Numbered from the stretch's first letter, positions 15,346-24,371 are shown. The stretch is 36,676 bases of DNA from Armatimonadota bacterium (GCA_020354555.1 CP070648.1:4467716-4504391), one strand, 5' to 3'. Program-made: numbers and translations. Notes: generated by a model not told the origin, from the sequence alone.

Positions 15346-16119
15346 CTACCCGGCCAACGCCGGGAAGCACCGCGCCGCATTCTCCGACGTGATCTTCGCG
15401 ACCTCTTCCGGCGCGACACCCCAACATTGCGCAACGGCCTGCGCGATCAGGGGGAGATACGCGGGTTCGTTGGCCTCGCCGCGGTGAGGATGCGGGGCGA
15501 GGTAAGGACAGTCCGTCTCCAGGAGTATCCGGTCACGGGGCAGGTCGCGCACGATGGAACGCAGCCGCTCTGCGTTGCGGAACGTCACCGGGCCCGCGAT
15601 CCAGACGTAGAGCCCGAGGTCAATCGCACGTCGCGCCACGCCGGCGTCGCCGGAGAAGCAGTGCATTACCCCGTGCCGGCAGGGGCTTTCCGCCCAGATC
15701 GCCAGCACGTCGTCGTGTGCGTCGCGCGAGTGCACGATGACCGGCAGCCCGAGTTCCGCCGCCAACTCGAGGTGTGCGCGGAACGCGCTGGCCTGGGCGT
15801 TGCGAGGCGATCGGTCGCGGTAGAAGTCGAGGCCCGTCTCGCCGATGGCGGCCACTCTCGGCAGTTGGGCAAGGCGGCGCAGCTCCGCGATCTCCGCCGC
15901 GGCTACGCCCGAGGCGTCGTGCGGATGCACCCCCGGGGAATGCCAAACATGCTCGCTGTCAGCGGCGAGCTGTGCGCCCGTCTCGCTGGTTCGGAGGTCG
16001 AAGCCGACGGTGATGATGTGTGTGACGCCGGCGGTAGCAGCCCGCGCGACGAGGCCCGGGTCGCCGCGGTAGTCCGGATGCGTGAGATGGGCGTGCGTGT
16101 CCGTCAGTGCGAACGGCAC
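15346..16119 (-). CDS. tatD: TatD-family metal-dependent hydrolase (DNase)
   Basis: TatD proteins are two-metal TIM-barrel hydrolases with 3'-5' exonuclease activity, linked to DNA repair and turnover. The 257-residue product has the metal and catalytic residues in their usual order: DTHAH (D7, H9, H11), GVHPHD, E94 in GETGLDFYRD, H130 in VIVHSRDA, H153 in MHCFSG, and D203 in ETDCPYLAP. Length is typical. It starts two bases after the lipoprotein stop and is the last gene of the long minus-strand block. It converges with the small cysteine gene. Confidence 0.93.
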   Translation of the reverse strand: MPFALTDTHAHLTHPDYRGDPGLVARAATAGVTHIITVGFDLRTSETGAQLAADSEHVWHSPGVHPHDASGVAAAEIAELRRLAQLPRVAAIGETGLDFYRDRSPRNAQASAFRAHLELAAELGLPVIVHSRDAHDDVLAIWAESPCRHGVMHCFSGDAGVARRAIDLGLYVWIAGPVTFRNAERLRSIVRDLPRDRILLETDCPYLAPHPHRGEANEPAYLPLIAQAVAQCWGVAPEEVAKITSENAARCFPALAG

Positions 16120-16121
16120 GC

Positions 16122-17033
16122 TTACGGCGTCGCGCCCGGGACCGGGTCTTCGCGCTGGCCCGCCGCACGGAGAATGCGCATGCGGCGGAAGATGCTTTGC
16201 CTGTTGCCCGGCACCGTCTTGCCGCCGATGATGGCGCGGCCGGCGCGATCGGAAACCACGATGTACTCTGCGCGCAACCGGCGCCCCAGCATCTGGGCGC
16301 TGCCCGGGATATCGGTCTGCCCGATCATGGCGAAGGAGTACTCACCGTACGCATCGGATCTGACGGTGATATCGCCGCTGTACGACGCCGAGCCGAAACC
16401 GAATGCATAGTCGGGATCGAAGTAGGCGGCGGCATCCGAGTCCGGCCACAGGGTGACACGGTGGGCGGTGCTGCCGGCGTAGGCGCTCGCCGTGAAACCC
16501 CCCGTATCGCCGGGCGGGATCTGATCTCCGGGATCCACGGAGAAGAAATCAATCACCGGCGTATCGTCCAGCACCCAGCTTCGCTGGAGATACTCGGCCG
16601 CGAGACGCCACACGCCGTCGAAGTCCTTGATCCAGACCTGGTCGAACCAGTTGTCGGTGCGCACCCAGGCCTCGATGGTTGTCGGGTAGTCAAGGGCTGC
16701 GATGTCGGCGAGAAGGTCGGCCGCGAATTCCACCTGCACCGTCGCGATATTGGGGGACACGATCTGGGCGTGCTGGCGGACGAACGTGAGGTTCCTCAGG
16801 TACGGGAAGTCCTCGACGATGGCCGCGATGTGATCGGCTTTGCTCTGTTCGTCGAACGCGTAGTCCTCCGAGATATAGAGCTGGAGGTAACGCGAATCCT
16901 CCTGCACCCAGCCTGTCATCAGGCCATTGACGCTGTTGAGCAGGGCCCGTCGGTCAGGATCGTCATCGTCGCCGCATCCCGGGAGCAGCACTACTGCCAG
17001 CAGAACTACGAGCAACGGAACCCAGCGCTTCAT
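16122..17033 (-). CDS. Hypothetical lipoprotein
   Basis: No known family is recognised. The 303-residue product starts with a lipoprotein signal: MKRW, a run of Leu/Val, and the lipobox LLPGC with C20, followed by Gly and four Asp. The Asp next to the Cys may retain it in the inner membrane by the +2-type rule where that applies. The section after the signal (about 30-150) has helix then strand character with an FDGVWRLAAEY ending, which is compatible with an NTF2-like fold (inference). The second half is beta-rich. The open frame extends to 17093, but GGAGGTG eight bases before the ATG at 17033 fixes the start. Confidence 0.8.
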   Translation of the reverse strand: MKRWVPLLVVLLAVVLLPGCGDDDDPDRRALLNSVNGLMTGWVQEDSRYLQLYISEDYAFDEQSKADHIAAIVEDFPYLRNLTFVRQHAQIVSPNIATVQVEFAADLLADIAALDYPTTIEAWVRTDNWFDQVWIKDFDGVWRLAAEYLQRSWVLDDTPVIDFFSVDPGDQIPPGDTGGFTASAYAGSTAHRVTLWPDSDAAAYFDPDYAFGFGSASYSGDITVRSDAYGEYSFAMIGQTDIPGSAQMLGRRLRAEYIVVSDRAGRAIIGGKTVPGNRQSIFRRMRILRAAGQREDPVPGATP

Positions 17034-17209
17034 TCTATGGCACCTCCGCCTTTCGGGCACATCTCCGTGATTCGCGATAGCCGTCGCCAACACCTCTGAC
17101 GCTTGCGCGCTCGCGCGACATGAGACGGGTGCAAGCAGGCGTTTGCATTACGCGTTCGAGCACGTCCTGCGGCACGCGAGCTGTGCCTGTCGCCGGACGG
17201 GCTGGCGCG

Positions 17210-17686
17210 CTACTTCTCGGGCGAGCTTTCCCCGAGCACTCGCGCCATGAGCAAGGCGTCCTCGCCGCCCCCGTAGTAGCCGGCCAGCGTACGCTCCACG
17301 GTAAAGCCGAATCTCCGGTACAGCTTCTGCGCACCCTCGTTGTGCACGCTGACTTGGAGCACCAGGCGGCGCACCCCCGCGCCCTCGAGGTAGTCCAGCG
17401 CCTGACGGAGTAGCGCAGAGCCGATGCCGCGCCCGCGCATGTCCTCGCGCACTGCAAAGGTAGGGAGTTCCGCCCGCCTGCGGCGGACTGACTCCTGGCG
17501 CACGACGAGGTATCCGATGACCTCGCCGTCGTGCTCCGCAACGCGGAATCCCTCGCTGGCATGCAACAGGAGATAGAGGAGCATCCCGGCACCGAAGGCG
17601 TGGCGTCCGAAGTACAGCTTCTCCATCCCCGCGATGGCCCGCAGGTCACCCAACACCGCCTTGCGATAGTTCACTTCTTCGTTCAC
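17210..17686 (-). CDS. rimI: GNAT N-acetyltransferase, RimI-like
   Basis: The 158-residue product is a GCN5-type acetyltransferase most like RimI, which acetylates the N-terminus of ribosomal protein S18. It has the acetyl-CoA motif RGRGIGS (84-90), the following VSVHNEGAQKLYRRFGF segment and the RimI-type ending YYGGGEDALLM. The frame runs further upstream, but the GTG at 17686 overlaps the birA stop in a 4-base GTGA arrangement, so translation is coupled to birA. RimI-type enzymes are hard to separate from other GNATs, so the substrate is likely but not certain. Confidence 0.82.
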   Translation of the reverse strand: MNEEVNYRKAVLGDLRAIAGMEKLYFGRHAFGAGMLLYLLLHASEGFRVAEHDGEVIGYLVVRQESVRRRRAELPTFAVREDMRGRGIGSALLRQALDYLEGAGVRRLVLQVSVHNEGAQKLYRRFGFTVERTLAGYYGGGEDALLMARVLGESSPEK

Positions 17687-18450
17687 TCGATGACAACGCC
17701 GCGGCTGGTGGGAAGATGCGTGACGCGCTTGCCGATTCCCACGACGAGGCGGCCCCAAGAGTCAATACCAGCAGCCCGACCGTGCCAGCCCCCACCGCGT
17801 GCCGGTCGGACCTCCCGCCCCGGCGTCGAGTCCAGCGCTCGCCACAGCGCGAGGATCTGCTCGTCTTCTCCCGTCTCCAGCAGTTCGACAAGTATCCCCA
17901 CGCGCGTGCGGATCTCTGCGAGCAGCGCGTCTAGCGGAACAGTGTGCCCCGTCTCGTGGCGCAGTGATGTCGTGGTCGTTCGCAAGCGACGAGGCAGCAC
18001 GTCCAAGTGGAAGTTGGCGTTGACGCCGATGCCGATTACCGCCCACTTGGTCGTGCCGGCGGTGGCCGATGTCTCCACCAGGACGCCGCCGACCTTACGT
18101 CCGGATACGAGCAGGTCGTTCGGCCATTTCACGCGCGTTGCGGCACGGCACACCGATGACACGGCCTCTGCAGCGGCCACGGCGGCTGCTAAGTTGAGCA
18201 GGCCGGCCTGCGCGACCGACATTCCGTGCGGTCGCAGCAGCAGGGACGCCCACAGACCACCGGGCGGTGAGACCCAGCGGCGGCCGCGCTGGCCGCGGCC
18301 TTGAGTCTGCTCGGCCGCGACGACGACGGTGCCATGCGGCTCGCCGTCGCGCAGCAGGCGCTTGCCGACATCATTGGTCGAGGCAACGCTTTGCAGGCGG
18401 ATGATACGGCCGCCCATTCCAGGGCGGGGTAGGGGAGTAGGTCGAGTCAT
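17683..18450 (-). CDS. birA: Biotin--[acetyl-CoA-carboxylase] ligase
   Basis: The enzyme activates biotin with ATP and attaches it to the carboxyl carrier protein of acetyl-CoA carboxylase. The 255-residue protein has STND near 24-27, the adenylate-binding loop GRGQRGRRW (51-59), KWPNDL (108-113) with the catalytic Lys, and a GIGVN motif at about 145. The N-terminal winged-helix domain of regulatory BirA is absent, so this is the non-regulatory class I form. An inner ATG at 18417 (MGGRI) is an alternative start. It lies 10 bases after nadC and overlaps rimI by four bases. Confidence 0.92.
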   Translation of the reverse strand: MTRPTPLPRPGMGGRIIRLQSVASTNDVGKRLLRDGEPHGTVVVAAEQTQGRGQRGRRWVSPPGGLWASLLLRPHGMSVAQAGLLNLAAAVAAAEAVSSVCRAATRVKWPNDLLVSGRKVGGVLVETSATAGTTKWAVIGIGVNANFHLDVLPRRLRTTTTSLRHETGHTVPLDALLAEIRTRVGILVELLETGEDEQILALWRALDSTPGREVRPARGGGWHGRAAGIDSWGRLVVGIGKRVTHLPTSRGVVIE

Positions 18451-18460
18451 CGTGCCCCGG

Positions 18461-19303
18461 CTACGCGGAGATATCGAGCGCGATATCGAGTGCCGGCGCG
18501 GAATGAGTGAGCGCGCCGACGGATATGAAGTCCACGCCGGTCTCCGCGATCTCTCGCACGTTCTTTAGTGTGACGCCGCCGCTGGCCTCGGTAAGCGCGC
18601 GGCCGCGCGCAAGCTCAACCACGGCACGCATGTCGCGCGGGCTCATGTTATCCAGCAGCAGCGATTCGGCGCGCGCATCGAGGGCCTCGCGCGCCTGTTC
18701 CAGGCTCTCGACCTCCACCTGTACTCGCAGACGGTGAGGCGCGCCCTGCTTCGCTGCTCCGACTGCCGCGCGAACGCCCCCCGCCAGGCGCAGGTGATTG
18801 TCTTTGATTAGAATGCCGTCGTAGAGGCCGAAGCGATGATTGGTTCCGCCCCCGAGCGCCACCGCCCATTTATCCAGGCGGCGCAGGCCCGGGGCAGTCT
18901 TGCGGGTGTCGAGGATGCGAGCGCTCGTGCCTGCGACCGCGCTCACGTAGCGCCGCGTGAGCGTTGCAATGCCAGACATGCGCTGGAGGAAATTGAGGGC
19001 GGTTCTCTCCGCGGTGAGCACCGCGCGCGCCGGACCGCTGACTTCGGCGACGACGGCTCCCTTGTCCACCGCGTCGCCGTCCGCCGCCGACGCGCGGAAA
19101 TCAACGCCGGCATCGACCTCGCGAAACACAATCTCCGCGACCGCAAGCCCGGCGATGACACCCGCCTCGCGCATGGCGACGGCGGCGGCGCACTTCGCCG
19201 CCGTGGGAACGACAGCTTGGCTGGTGACGTCGCCGCGGCCGACGTCCTCCGCCAACGCCCGGCGCACGATTCGACGCAGCATGGGCAGCGTGGGTGTCGT
19301 CAT
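18461..19303 (-). CDS. nadC: Nicotinate-nucleotide pyrophosphorylase (quinolinate phosphoribosyltransferase)
   Basis: NadC converts quinolinate and PRPP to nicotinate mononucleotide with loss of CO2 in NAD synthesis. The 280-residue protein has EDVGRGDVTS near 19-28, ILDTRKTAPGLR, GGGTNHRFGLYDGILIKDNH and the C-terminal EASGGV then GVDFISVGALTHSAP, all family hallmarks. The gene is preceded five bases earlier by the nadX-like gene and 942 bases further by nadA, so the de novo NAD genes are together. birA follows after 10 bases. Confidence 0.96.
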   Translation of the reverse strand: MTTPTLPMLRRIVRRALAEDVGRGDVTSQAVVPTAAKCAAAVAMREAGVIAGLAVAEIVFREVDAGVDFRASAADGDAVDKGAVVAEVSGPARAVLTAERTALNFLQRMSGIATLTRRYVSAVAGTSARILDTRKTAPGLRRLDKWAVALGGGTNHRFGLYDGILIKDNHLRLAGGVRAAVGAAKQGAPHRLRVQVEVESLEQAREALDARAESLLLDNMSPRDMRAVVELARGRALTEASGGVTLKNVREIAETGVDFISVGALTHSAPALDIALDISA

Positions 19304-19308
19304 GGGTG

Positions 19309-20133
19309 TCAGGCCAAGCGCACCGAACTGACCAGCGAGCGCAGGAATCCGACGACCAAGCGGGCGATGGCTTCGGGCGCAATGGGCTCTCTGCCGGCAG
19401 TGGGCACGCGCGCGTGCGTGTTCGTCTGCTGCTGGTCGGTGTTGACGGTCAGCTCGATGTCCGTGGCGTCGCTGATCTGGTGGGCGCGTACGCGCACCAG
19501 CAACTCGGCTTCGCCGGTTCCTATCAGCGCCGCCGCAATCGGATTGGCGAGGGGGGGGAAGGCCGCCAACGCGTCGCTCGCCTCACCCTGGAACACGAGC
19601 TGCGGCTCCTCGCCGGGCTTCAGTTCGCGGCCGCGGACAAACGGCGAATCGGCCAGCACCGGCGGCGGACAACTGATGGTCAGCGTCGCGCTCGCGCCGG
19701 GCTCAGCCGCGGCCGCGTTGATCTCGGTCAGACCAGTGAGCATCGCGTTGACCGCATAGATCGTCAAGCCGCGGTCGTGAGCAAGGCGGGGAAAGTCGTC
19801 ACGCGCCAGTACAGCCGCCGCATTCGTCACCAGCACGTCCTTGCCGCCATCAAGCGCGGCCATGATGATGGGCGGCGCGGCGTGACGATTGGTCGCCTCG
19901 AGCACCATGTCCACCGACGCCACGAGGCCTTGCAGAGACATCGAACGGGTGGGGCGCCTCAGTTGAAACATGAGGTCTTGAACCTTGTCCGCCGTGGTGT
20001 CGCAGATCGCCGCGAGGTCCACGTGGACGCGCCCGCTGTCGATCGCCATGCTGACGACGCGCCCGACGCGCCCGCATCCGACGATGCCGATGCGCATGAA
20101 CGGCCCGAGGCTTGCAGTGTGATAGCTTGCCAT
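19309..20133 (-). CDS. nadX: Aspartate dehydrogenase-like protein (NadX family, divergent)
   Basis: NadX oxidises aspartate to iminoaspartate for NadA, replacing NadB in some bacteria. The 274-residue protein has a Rossmann start GIVGCGRVGR (16-25) and the family region with an FPPLANPIAAAL stretch (192-203). The nadA-nadX-nadC order is as in Thermotoga. However, the Thermotoga protein has PSGAIGGLD and a catalytic His in DHNIH; counted without gaps from the shared FP..N, the His position is Ile226 and the Gly-rich motif reads VNAMLTGLT. The enzyme is thus divergent at the active site and may have another activity. ATG at 20133 is used; an inner ATG at 20097 (MRIGIVG) is equally plausible. 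Confidence 0.72.
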   Translation of the reverse strand: MASYHTASLGPFMRIGIVGCGRVGRVVSMAIDSGRVHVDLAAICDTTADKVQDLMFQLRRPTRSMSLQGLVASVDMVLEATNRHAAPPIIMAALDGGKDVLVTNAAAVLARDDFPRLAHDRGLTIYAVNAMLTGLTEINAAAAEPGASATLTISCPPPVLADSPFVRGRELKPGEEPQLVFQGEASDALAAFPPLANPIAAALIGTGEAELLVRVRAHQISDATDIELTVNTDQQQTNTHARVPTAGREPIAPEAIARLVVGFLRSLVSSVRLA

Positions 20134-20244
20134 GATGGACTCAGACCTCGTCGGCTTGGCGCCCCTCGCAACTCGTACGTCGCCGGGCCTGATGCAGAAG
20201 CGCGGCCGAAGCGCATCCGATCAGCCCGACGCCCGCTCCGCGAG

Positions 20245-21177
20245 TCAGGTGACCTCCAACATGCGGTCGAGGGCCTTGCGCGCCCGCGCCGCGGTGTCGT
20301 GCGGCACGTGCACTTGCCCGGACATGTCCTCGAGCGACCAGAGCACTTTCTCCAGCGTGATCCGCTTCATGTTGGGGCAGACCGCGTGCCGCGAAACAGG
20401 GATGAAGCGCTTGTCCGGCGCCTCCTTGCGGAGCCGATGGATGATACCGAGTTCGGTGGCGACGATGATGGTCGTCGCGGCGCTGTCGCGGGCGTGGCGT
20501 ATTATGCCGCTGGTGCTCAGGACCTGGTGGGCGAGATCCAGGACCTCGGGGCGGCATTCAGGGTGGGCGACGACCTCGGCGTCGGGGTGCTGCTCCAACG
20601 CGCGGCGAACATCCTCGGGCATGATCTTGTGATGGGTGGGGCAGTATCCCGGCCACAAGAGCAGGCGCTTGCTCGTGTGTCGCTGCACCCATAGCCCGAG
20701 ATTGTGATCGGGGACGAAAATGATGTCGTCCGCCGGGATCCCTTCAACGACGCGAGTTGCGTTTGCCGACGTGCAGCAGTAGTCGCTCTCGGCCTTGACC
20801 TCGGCGGACGTATTGACGTAGCAGACCACCGGCGCGCCGGGGTGCTCATCCTTGAACCTGCGCAGTTCGTCGGCGGTGATCATGTCGGCGAGCGGGCAAC
20901 CTGCGAGGGGCTCCGGGTGGAGCACGACCTTGTCGCGGGACAGCACGGCCGCCGTCTCCGCCATGAAGCGGACGCCGCAGAACACAATGGCGCTCGCGTC
21001 AGTCTCCGCCGCGCGGCGGCTCAGGTCGAGCGAATCGCCGGTGACGTCCGCCAGGTCTTGGATCTCGCCGAGCTGGTAATTGTGGGCGAGGATGACGGCA
21101 CCGCGCAGGCGGCGCAGCTCGTCAATCCGAGCAGCGAGGGGGTCGGCTGCGTTGGTCGTCTGGCTGGTTGTCGTCAC
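20245..21177 (-). CDS. nadA: Quinolinate synthase NadA ([4Fe-4S])
   Basis: NadA condenses iminoaspartate with dihydroxyacetone phosphate to quinolinate using an oxygen-sensitive iron-sulfur cluster. The 310-residue protein has the three cluster cysteines C94 (AGCPLAD), C208 (HPECRPEV) and C267 (AVCPNMK), plus AHNYQLGEIQDLAD at 31-44 and the CGVRFMAETA motif. This is the compact class seen in many thermophiles and Gram-positives. The start is GTG at 21177, 18 bases after the panD stop, with a weak ribosome binding site. The 111-base gap before the nadX-like gene holds nothing distinctive. Confidence 0.95.
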   Translation of the reverse strand: MTTTSQTTNAADPLAARIDELRRLRGAVILAHNYQLGEIQDLADVTGDSLDLSRRAAETDASAIVFCGVRFMAETAAVLSRDKVVLHPEPLAGCPLADMITADELRRFKDEHPGAPVVCYVNTSAEVKAESDYCCTSANATRVVEGIPADDIIFVPDHNLGLWVQRHTSKRLLLWPGYCPTHHKIMPEDVRRALEQHPDAEVVAHPECRPEVLDLAHQVLSTSGIIRHARDSAATTIIVATELGIIHRLRKEAPDKRFIPVSRHAVCPNMKRITLEKVLWSLEDMSGQVHVPHDTAARARKALDRMLEVT

Positions 21178-21195
21178 AGGTGCTATCGCCGCGGT

Positions 21196-21588
21196 CTAGG
21201 GTTCGCCGGCGCGCTCGACCATGGTGCCCTTGACCACGTCGGCGACGCGGTTGCTGTCGTCCACGCGCACCACGGTCGGCTGCCAATCGCGCGCTTCGTC
21301 GGGCGTTACCCACGCGTAGGTTATGAGCGTGACCTTGTCGCCGACGTGGCCGAGCCGCGCGGCAGGCCCGTTGAGGCAGATCGTTCCCGAGCCGGGCTCG
21401 CCGACGATGACGTAGCTCTCGAACCGCTCGCCGTTGGCGTGATTGAGCACCTGGACGCGCTCGTGCGGCAGCATGTCGGCGGCCTTCATCAGTTCTTCGT
21501 CAATGGTAACACTGCCCACGTAATTAAGGTTCGCGTCAGTCACCGTGGCGCGATGGATCTTGGATTTGTACAGGTTGACCAGAGCCAT
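21196..21588 (-). CDS. panD: Aspartate 1-decarboxylase
   Basis: PanD decarboxylates aspartate to beta-alanine for pantothenate. It is made as a proenzyme that cleaves itself to form a pyruvoyl cofactor. The 130-residue protein has the cleavage site G25-S26 in YVGSVTID, K10, H12, and R55 in ANGERFESY, and the GPAAR motif. A strong GAGGAG site lies five or six bases before the ATG. panC lies upstream after a 123-base gap and nadA follows. The last two enzymes thus both draw on the aspartate pool. Confidence 0.96.
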   Translation of the reverse strand: MALVNLYKSKIHRATVTDANLNYVGSVTIDEELMKAADMLPHERVQVLNHANGERFESYVIVGEPGSGTICLNGPAARLGHVGDKVTLITYAWVTPDEARDWQPTVVRVDDSNRVADVVKGTMVERAGEP

Positions 21589-21711
21589 GGTTCTCCTCGT
21601 GCGCGCGACTTATGCGCCGCAGCGGAGAGGCCGTGCTGCCGACTCTCCCCGCCGGCGTTGCACGGCGCGGCGGACGCTTCACGCATCCTAGCATTCGCGC
21701 TGCGCGACTGC

Positions 21712-22563
21712 TTAACCTCCCGCGATGATGAGATTGTCAATCAGGCGGACGCCGCCGACGTGAGCCGCGAGAGCCAATACAGCCCGCCCCGCGATGTGCT
21801 CGACGGGGGCGAGCGTCTCCGCGTCCCGCAACTCCGCATACTGGAGTGTTGCCAACGGCTCCGCCGCTACGATCTCGCGCACCCGCGCCAGGATCTGCTG
21901 CGCGTCACGGGCTCCGCTCGACGCCAGCTCTTGTGCCGCGCGCAACGAACGGTACAACACGGTGGCGGCCTCGCGCTCCTTCGGCCCGAGGCGGGTATTG
22001 CGGGAACTCATTGCCAGACCGTCGGGCTCGCGCACGGTTCGCACCGCGACAATCTCGACTGGCAGGCGCAGATCCTGCGTCAGCCGCCGCACCACAAGCA
22101 GTTGCTGGTAGTCCTTCTCGCCGAAGTACGCGCGGTTAGGGCGCACGATGTTGAACAGCTTCGTCACGACGGTGGCTACGCCGCGGAAATGGCCCGGCCG
22201 ACGAGCGCCGCACAGAACGGCGGTCAGCTCGCCTGTGACCTCGACGAAGGTCGCGTCGCCGGGCGGGTACATCTCGGCTGCCGACGGTGTGAAGAGCACG
22301 TCCACGCCCACCTCCTGCGCCATGGCAGCGTCCCGCTCGGGGTCGCGAGGGTATTCCTCGTAGTCCTCGCCCGGGCCGAACTGCGTCGGGTTCACGAAGA
22401 GGCTGACGACGACGACGTCATCGCTCTCGCGGCACTGGCGCATGAGTGACAGATGCCCCTCATGGAAGTAGCCCATGGTGGGCACGAGACCGATGCTCTT
22501 CCCTGCGCCGCGAGCCTGTGCAAGGAGCTCGCGCAGCTCTGCAACCGACGTGATAATCCTCAA
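21712..22563 (-). CDS. panC: Pantothenate synthetase
   Basis: PanC joins pantoate and beta-alanine with ATP, the last step of pantothenate synthesis. The 283-residue protein has the nucleotidyltransferase motif GYFHEGH (H34, H37) after LVPTMG, SLFVNPTQFGPGEDYEEYPR, FGEKDYQQL, and MSSRN near 187. Start is TTG at 22563, with GAGG nine bases upstream; no ATG fits and the next residues (RIITSVAELR) match the family start. It is followed by panD. Confidence 0.95.
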   Translation of the reverse strand: MRIITSVAELRELLAQARGAGKSIGLVPTMGYFHEGHLSLMRQCRESDDVVVVSLFVNPTQFGPGEDYEEYPRDPERDAAMAQEVGVDVLFTPSAAEMYPPGDATFVEVTGELTAVLCGARRPGHFRGVATVVTKLFNIVRPNRAYFGEKDYQQLLVVRRLTQDLRLPVEIVAVRTVREPDGLAMSSRNTRLGPKEREAATVLYRSLRAAQELASSGARDAQQILARVREIVAAEPLATLQYAELRDAETLAPVEHIAGRAVLALAAHVGGVRLIDNLIIAGG

Positions 22564-22669
22564 TTAGCGGACCTCGAGCGGCGAAATACTGCGGGATGAA
22601 TCCGCCCCGTCACCCGCCCGGCGGTACGGCCGTATTCGGCGCCCCCGCCGAGGCTGATGACGGCCGGCG

Positions 22670-23887
22670 TCACTCGAAGGCGCCGGACAAGGCTGCATCA
22701 TAGCCGGCGAAATAACCAATCCAGAACGAGATGACGTAGAGCCCGACCATGAACGCGACCAGCAGGTAGAACGCGACGCCTGCGGTCACGGCAGTCTGCT
22801 TGCTCGCGACGGCGGCCTCGGCCTCATAGTAGTCGGCCATCTTGTCGAGCATTCTCTCGATGTTGCCGCTGCGTTCACCGGTGAGCACCATGTCGATCGC
22901 CTGATCCGGGAACTCGCGCGAGTTGACCATGACGCTGCTCATCGGTTCGCCGGTCTGCACGCGCGGGATGTGGACTCGCATCGCTGCCGCCATCGCCTCG
23001 TTGCCGGTCGCTGAGGCGGCTGCTTCGAGACCTCGGCGCAGCGGCACTCCGGCGCGTATCAACATCGCCATCGAGCGCGCCCACCGCGCCAGCGAGTGAC
23101 GGCGGACGATGCCGCCGACCCACGGCAGAATCAGCTTGACGCGGTCCCATCCCTGCCGCACCGGCGGGAACTGCATCAGCAAACGCCAGGCGAACCACAA
23201 CGCGATCAGCGCCACGCCCCAGTAGCCGACCCGCTCCGCCACGAGCTGAAGGTACTTCCACCAATCGAAAGTCAAGCTCCCGAGGGTTTCGCCGGCCACC
23301 GCCTGTGGAATGGGCGGTATGAGAATGAACAGCGCCAGGACGATCTTGGGATAGAACGTCTCGGTGCGGTAGGCCATCTGGATTTCGTAGATCGAGTCGT
23401 GGAATGCGGCGAGTTGCTCCATCGTATCATTGAGCAACCCCGTCTCTTCGCCGGTCTGCACCAGGGCCTTGGCATACAGAGGGAAGACGCTCGGGTAATG
23501 GTCGAGCACCGGCGACAGCGGCTCGCCGCGCATGGCCTGCTCGGCGATCTCGCGCGTGACCTGTCGCAGCGTCCGGTTGCTGGTGCGCTCGGCGAGCGTG
23601 GCTGCGGCCTCGTGGAGGTTCATGCCCGCGCCGAGGAGATCCGAGAACGAACGGTACCAGATCGCGAGCGCCTTGGCGTTGACGCGGTGGAAGATGAACG
23701 AGAAGTAACCGCGAGCGAGGAACTGATGCCACGCGAGTCCTTCGCGTCGCCGCGCCTGCTTAACGCGCAGCACCCAGTAGCCCATCTGCCGGATCTTCTC
23801 GACCGCGCCGCGCTCGGTCTCAGCATCGAGGCGGCCGCGCACGACTTCGCCCGTTTCCGTCCTAGCCTCGTAGCTGAAAGTCTGCAT
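22670..23887 (-). CDS. Type II secretion/type IV pilus inner-membrane protein, GspF/PilC family
   Basis: GspF/PilC proteins are polytopic platform proteins for assembly of pseudopilins. The 405-residue protein opens with the FSYEARTETGEVVRG start and has two T2SSF domains (about 70-190 and 270-395), each with the conserved YxxxxxxLxxxGxxxxxA and GExxGxLxxxxxxLAxF-type segments. There are three likely membrane helices (about 180-200, 220-240, 370-395). No ATPase, secretin or pilin gene is nearby. It overlaps folK by 26 bases, and its GAGGAG ribosome binding site lies within folK. The system it serves is probably encoded elsewhere. Confidence 0.88.
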   Translation of the reverse strand: MQTFSYEARTETGEVVRGRLDAETERGAVEKIRQMGYWVLRVKQARRREGLAWHQFLARGYFSFIFHRVNAKALAIWYRSFSDLLGAGMNLHEAAATLAERTSNRTLRQVTREIAEQAMRGEPLSPVLDHYPSVFPLYAKALVQTGEETGLLNDTMEQLAAFHDSIYEIQMAYRTETFYPKIVLALFILIPPIPQAVAGETLGSLTFDWWKYLQLVAERVGYWGVALIALWFAWRLLMQFPPVRQGWDRVKLILPWVGGIVRRHSLARWARSMAMLIRAGVPLRRGLEAAASATGNEAMAAAMRVHIPRVQTGEPMSSVMVNSREFPDQAIDMVLTGERSGNIERMLDKMADYYEAEAAVASKQTAVTAGVAFYLLVAFMVGLYVISFWIGYFAGYDAALSGAFE

Positions 23888-24371
23888 TGACGTCCTGCTC
23901 CTCTTGCAGAGCGTTCGCCAACTCCGCGACTCGCCGCCCGCTTGGCAACCTCAACTCGGGCGCTATCTCCGCCAGCGGCACGATGACGAACGCGCGCTCC
24001 TCCATCCGCGGGTGGGGGAGAACGAGGTCGTCGTCCTCCACGGACAGCGAATCGTACATCAGGATGTCAATATCAATCACTCGCGGGCCCCACCGTTCGC
24101 CTGGGGTCCGGCCCAAAGCGCGCTCGATCCCCTTGACCGCCTCCAGCAGTACCCGCGGCGCCAGAGCGGTGTGCGCCTCGAGCGCCAGATTCGCGAACTC
24201 CGGCTGTTCCGTCACCCCCAGCGGAGCGCTGCGATAGACGCTGGATACCTTCGTCACGCGCACCCCTGCCGTCTCTTCCAGGCGCCGCACGGCGCGCTCT
24301 AGGCTGTCGCGCCGGTCGCCGAGATTCGATCCCAGGGACAGGTATACCAGCGCGTGTGCTCTCGGCGTCAC
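23862..24371 (-). CDS. folK: 2-amino-4-hydroxy-6-hydroxymethyldihydropteridine diphosphokinase
   Basis: FolK transfers pyrophosphate from ATP to the pterin, making the substrate for FolP. The 169-residue product has YLSLGSNLGDR at the start, QPEFANLALEAHT, and the signature RVIDIDILMYD followed by LVLPHPRMEERAFVIVPLAEI. The frame is open further upstream, but the GTG at 24371 has GGGAG five bases before it and fits the family start. A promoter lies at 24506-24534, and the leader between is rich in inverted repeats. folP is 252 bases upstream. Confidence 0.93.
   Translation of the reverse strand: MTPRAHALVYLSLGSNLGDRRDSLERAVRRLEETAGVRVTKVSSVYRSAPLGVTEQPEFANLALEAHTALAPRVLLEAVKGIERALGRTPGERWGPRVIDIDILMYDSLSVEDDDLVLPHPRMEERAFVIVPLAEIAPELRLPSGRRVAELANALQEEQDVNADFQLRG

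Noticed and set aside
20704-22449. 581-codon plus-strand frame opposite nadA, panD and panC
   Set aside because: It covers three certain minus-strand genes and has a shadow-frame composition.
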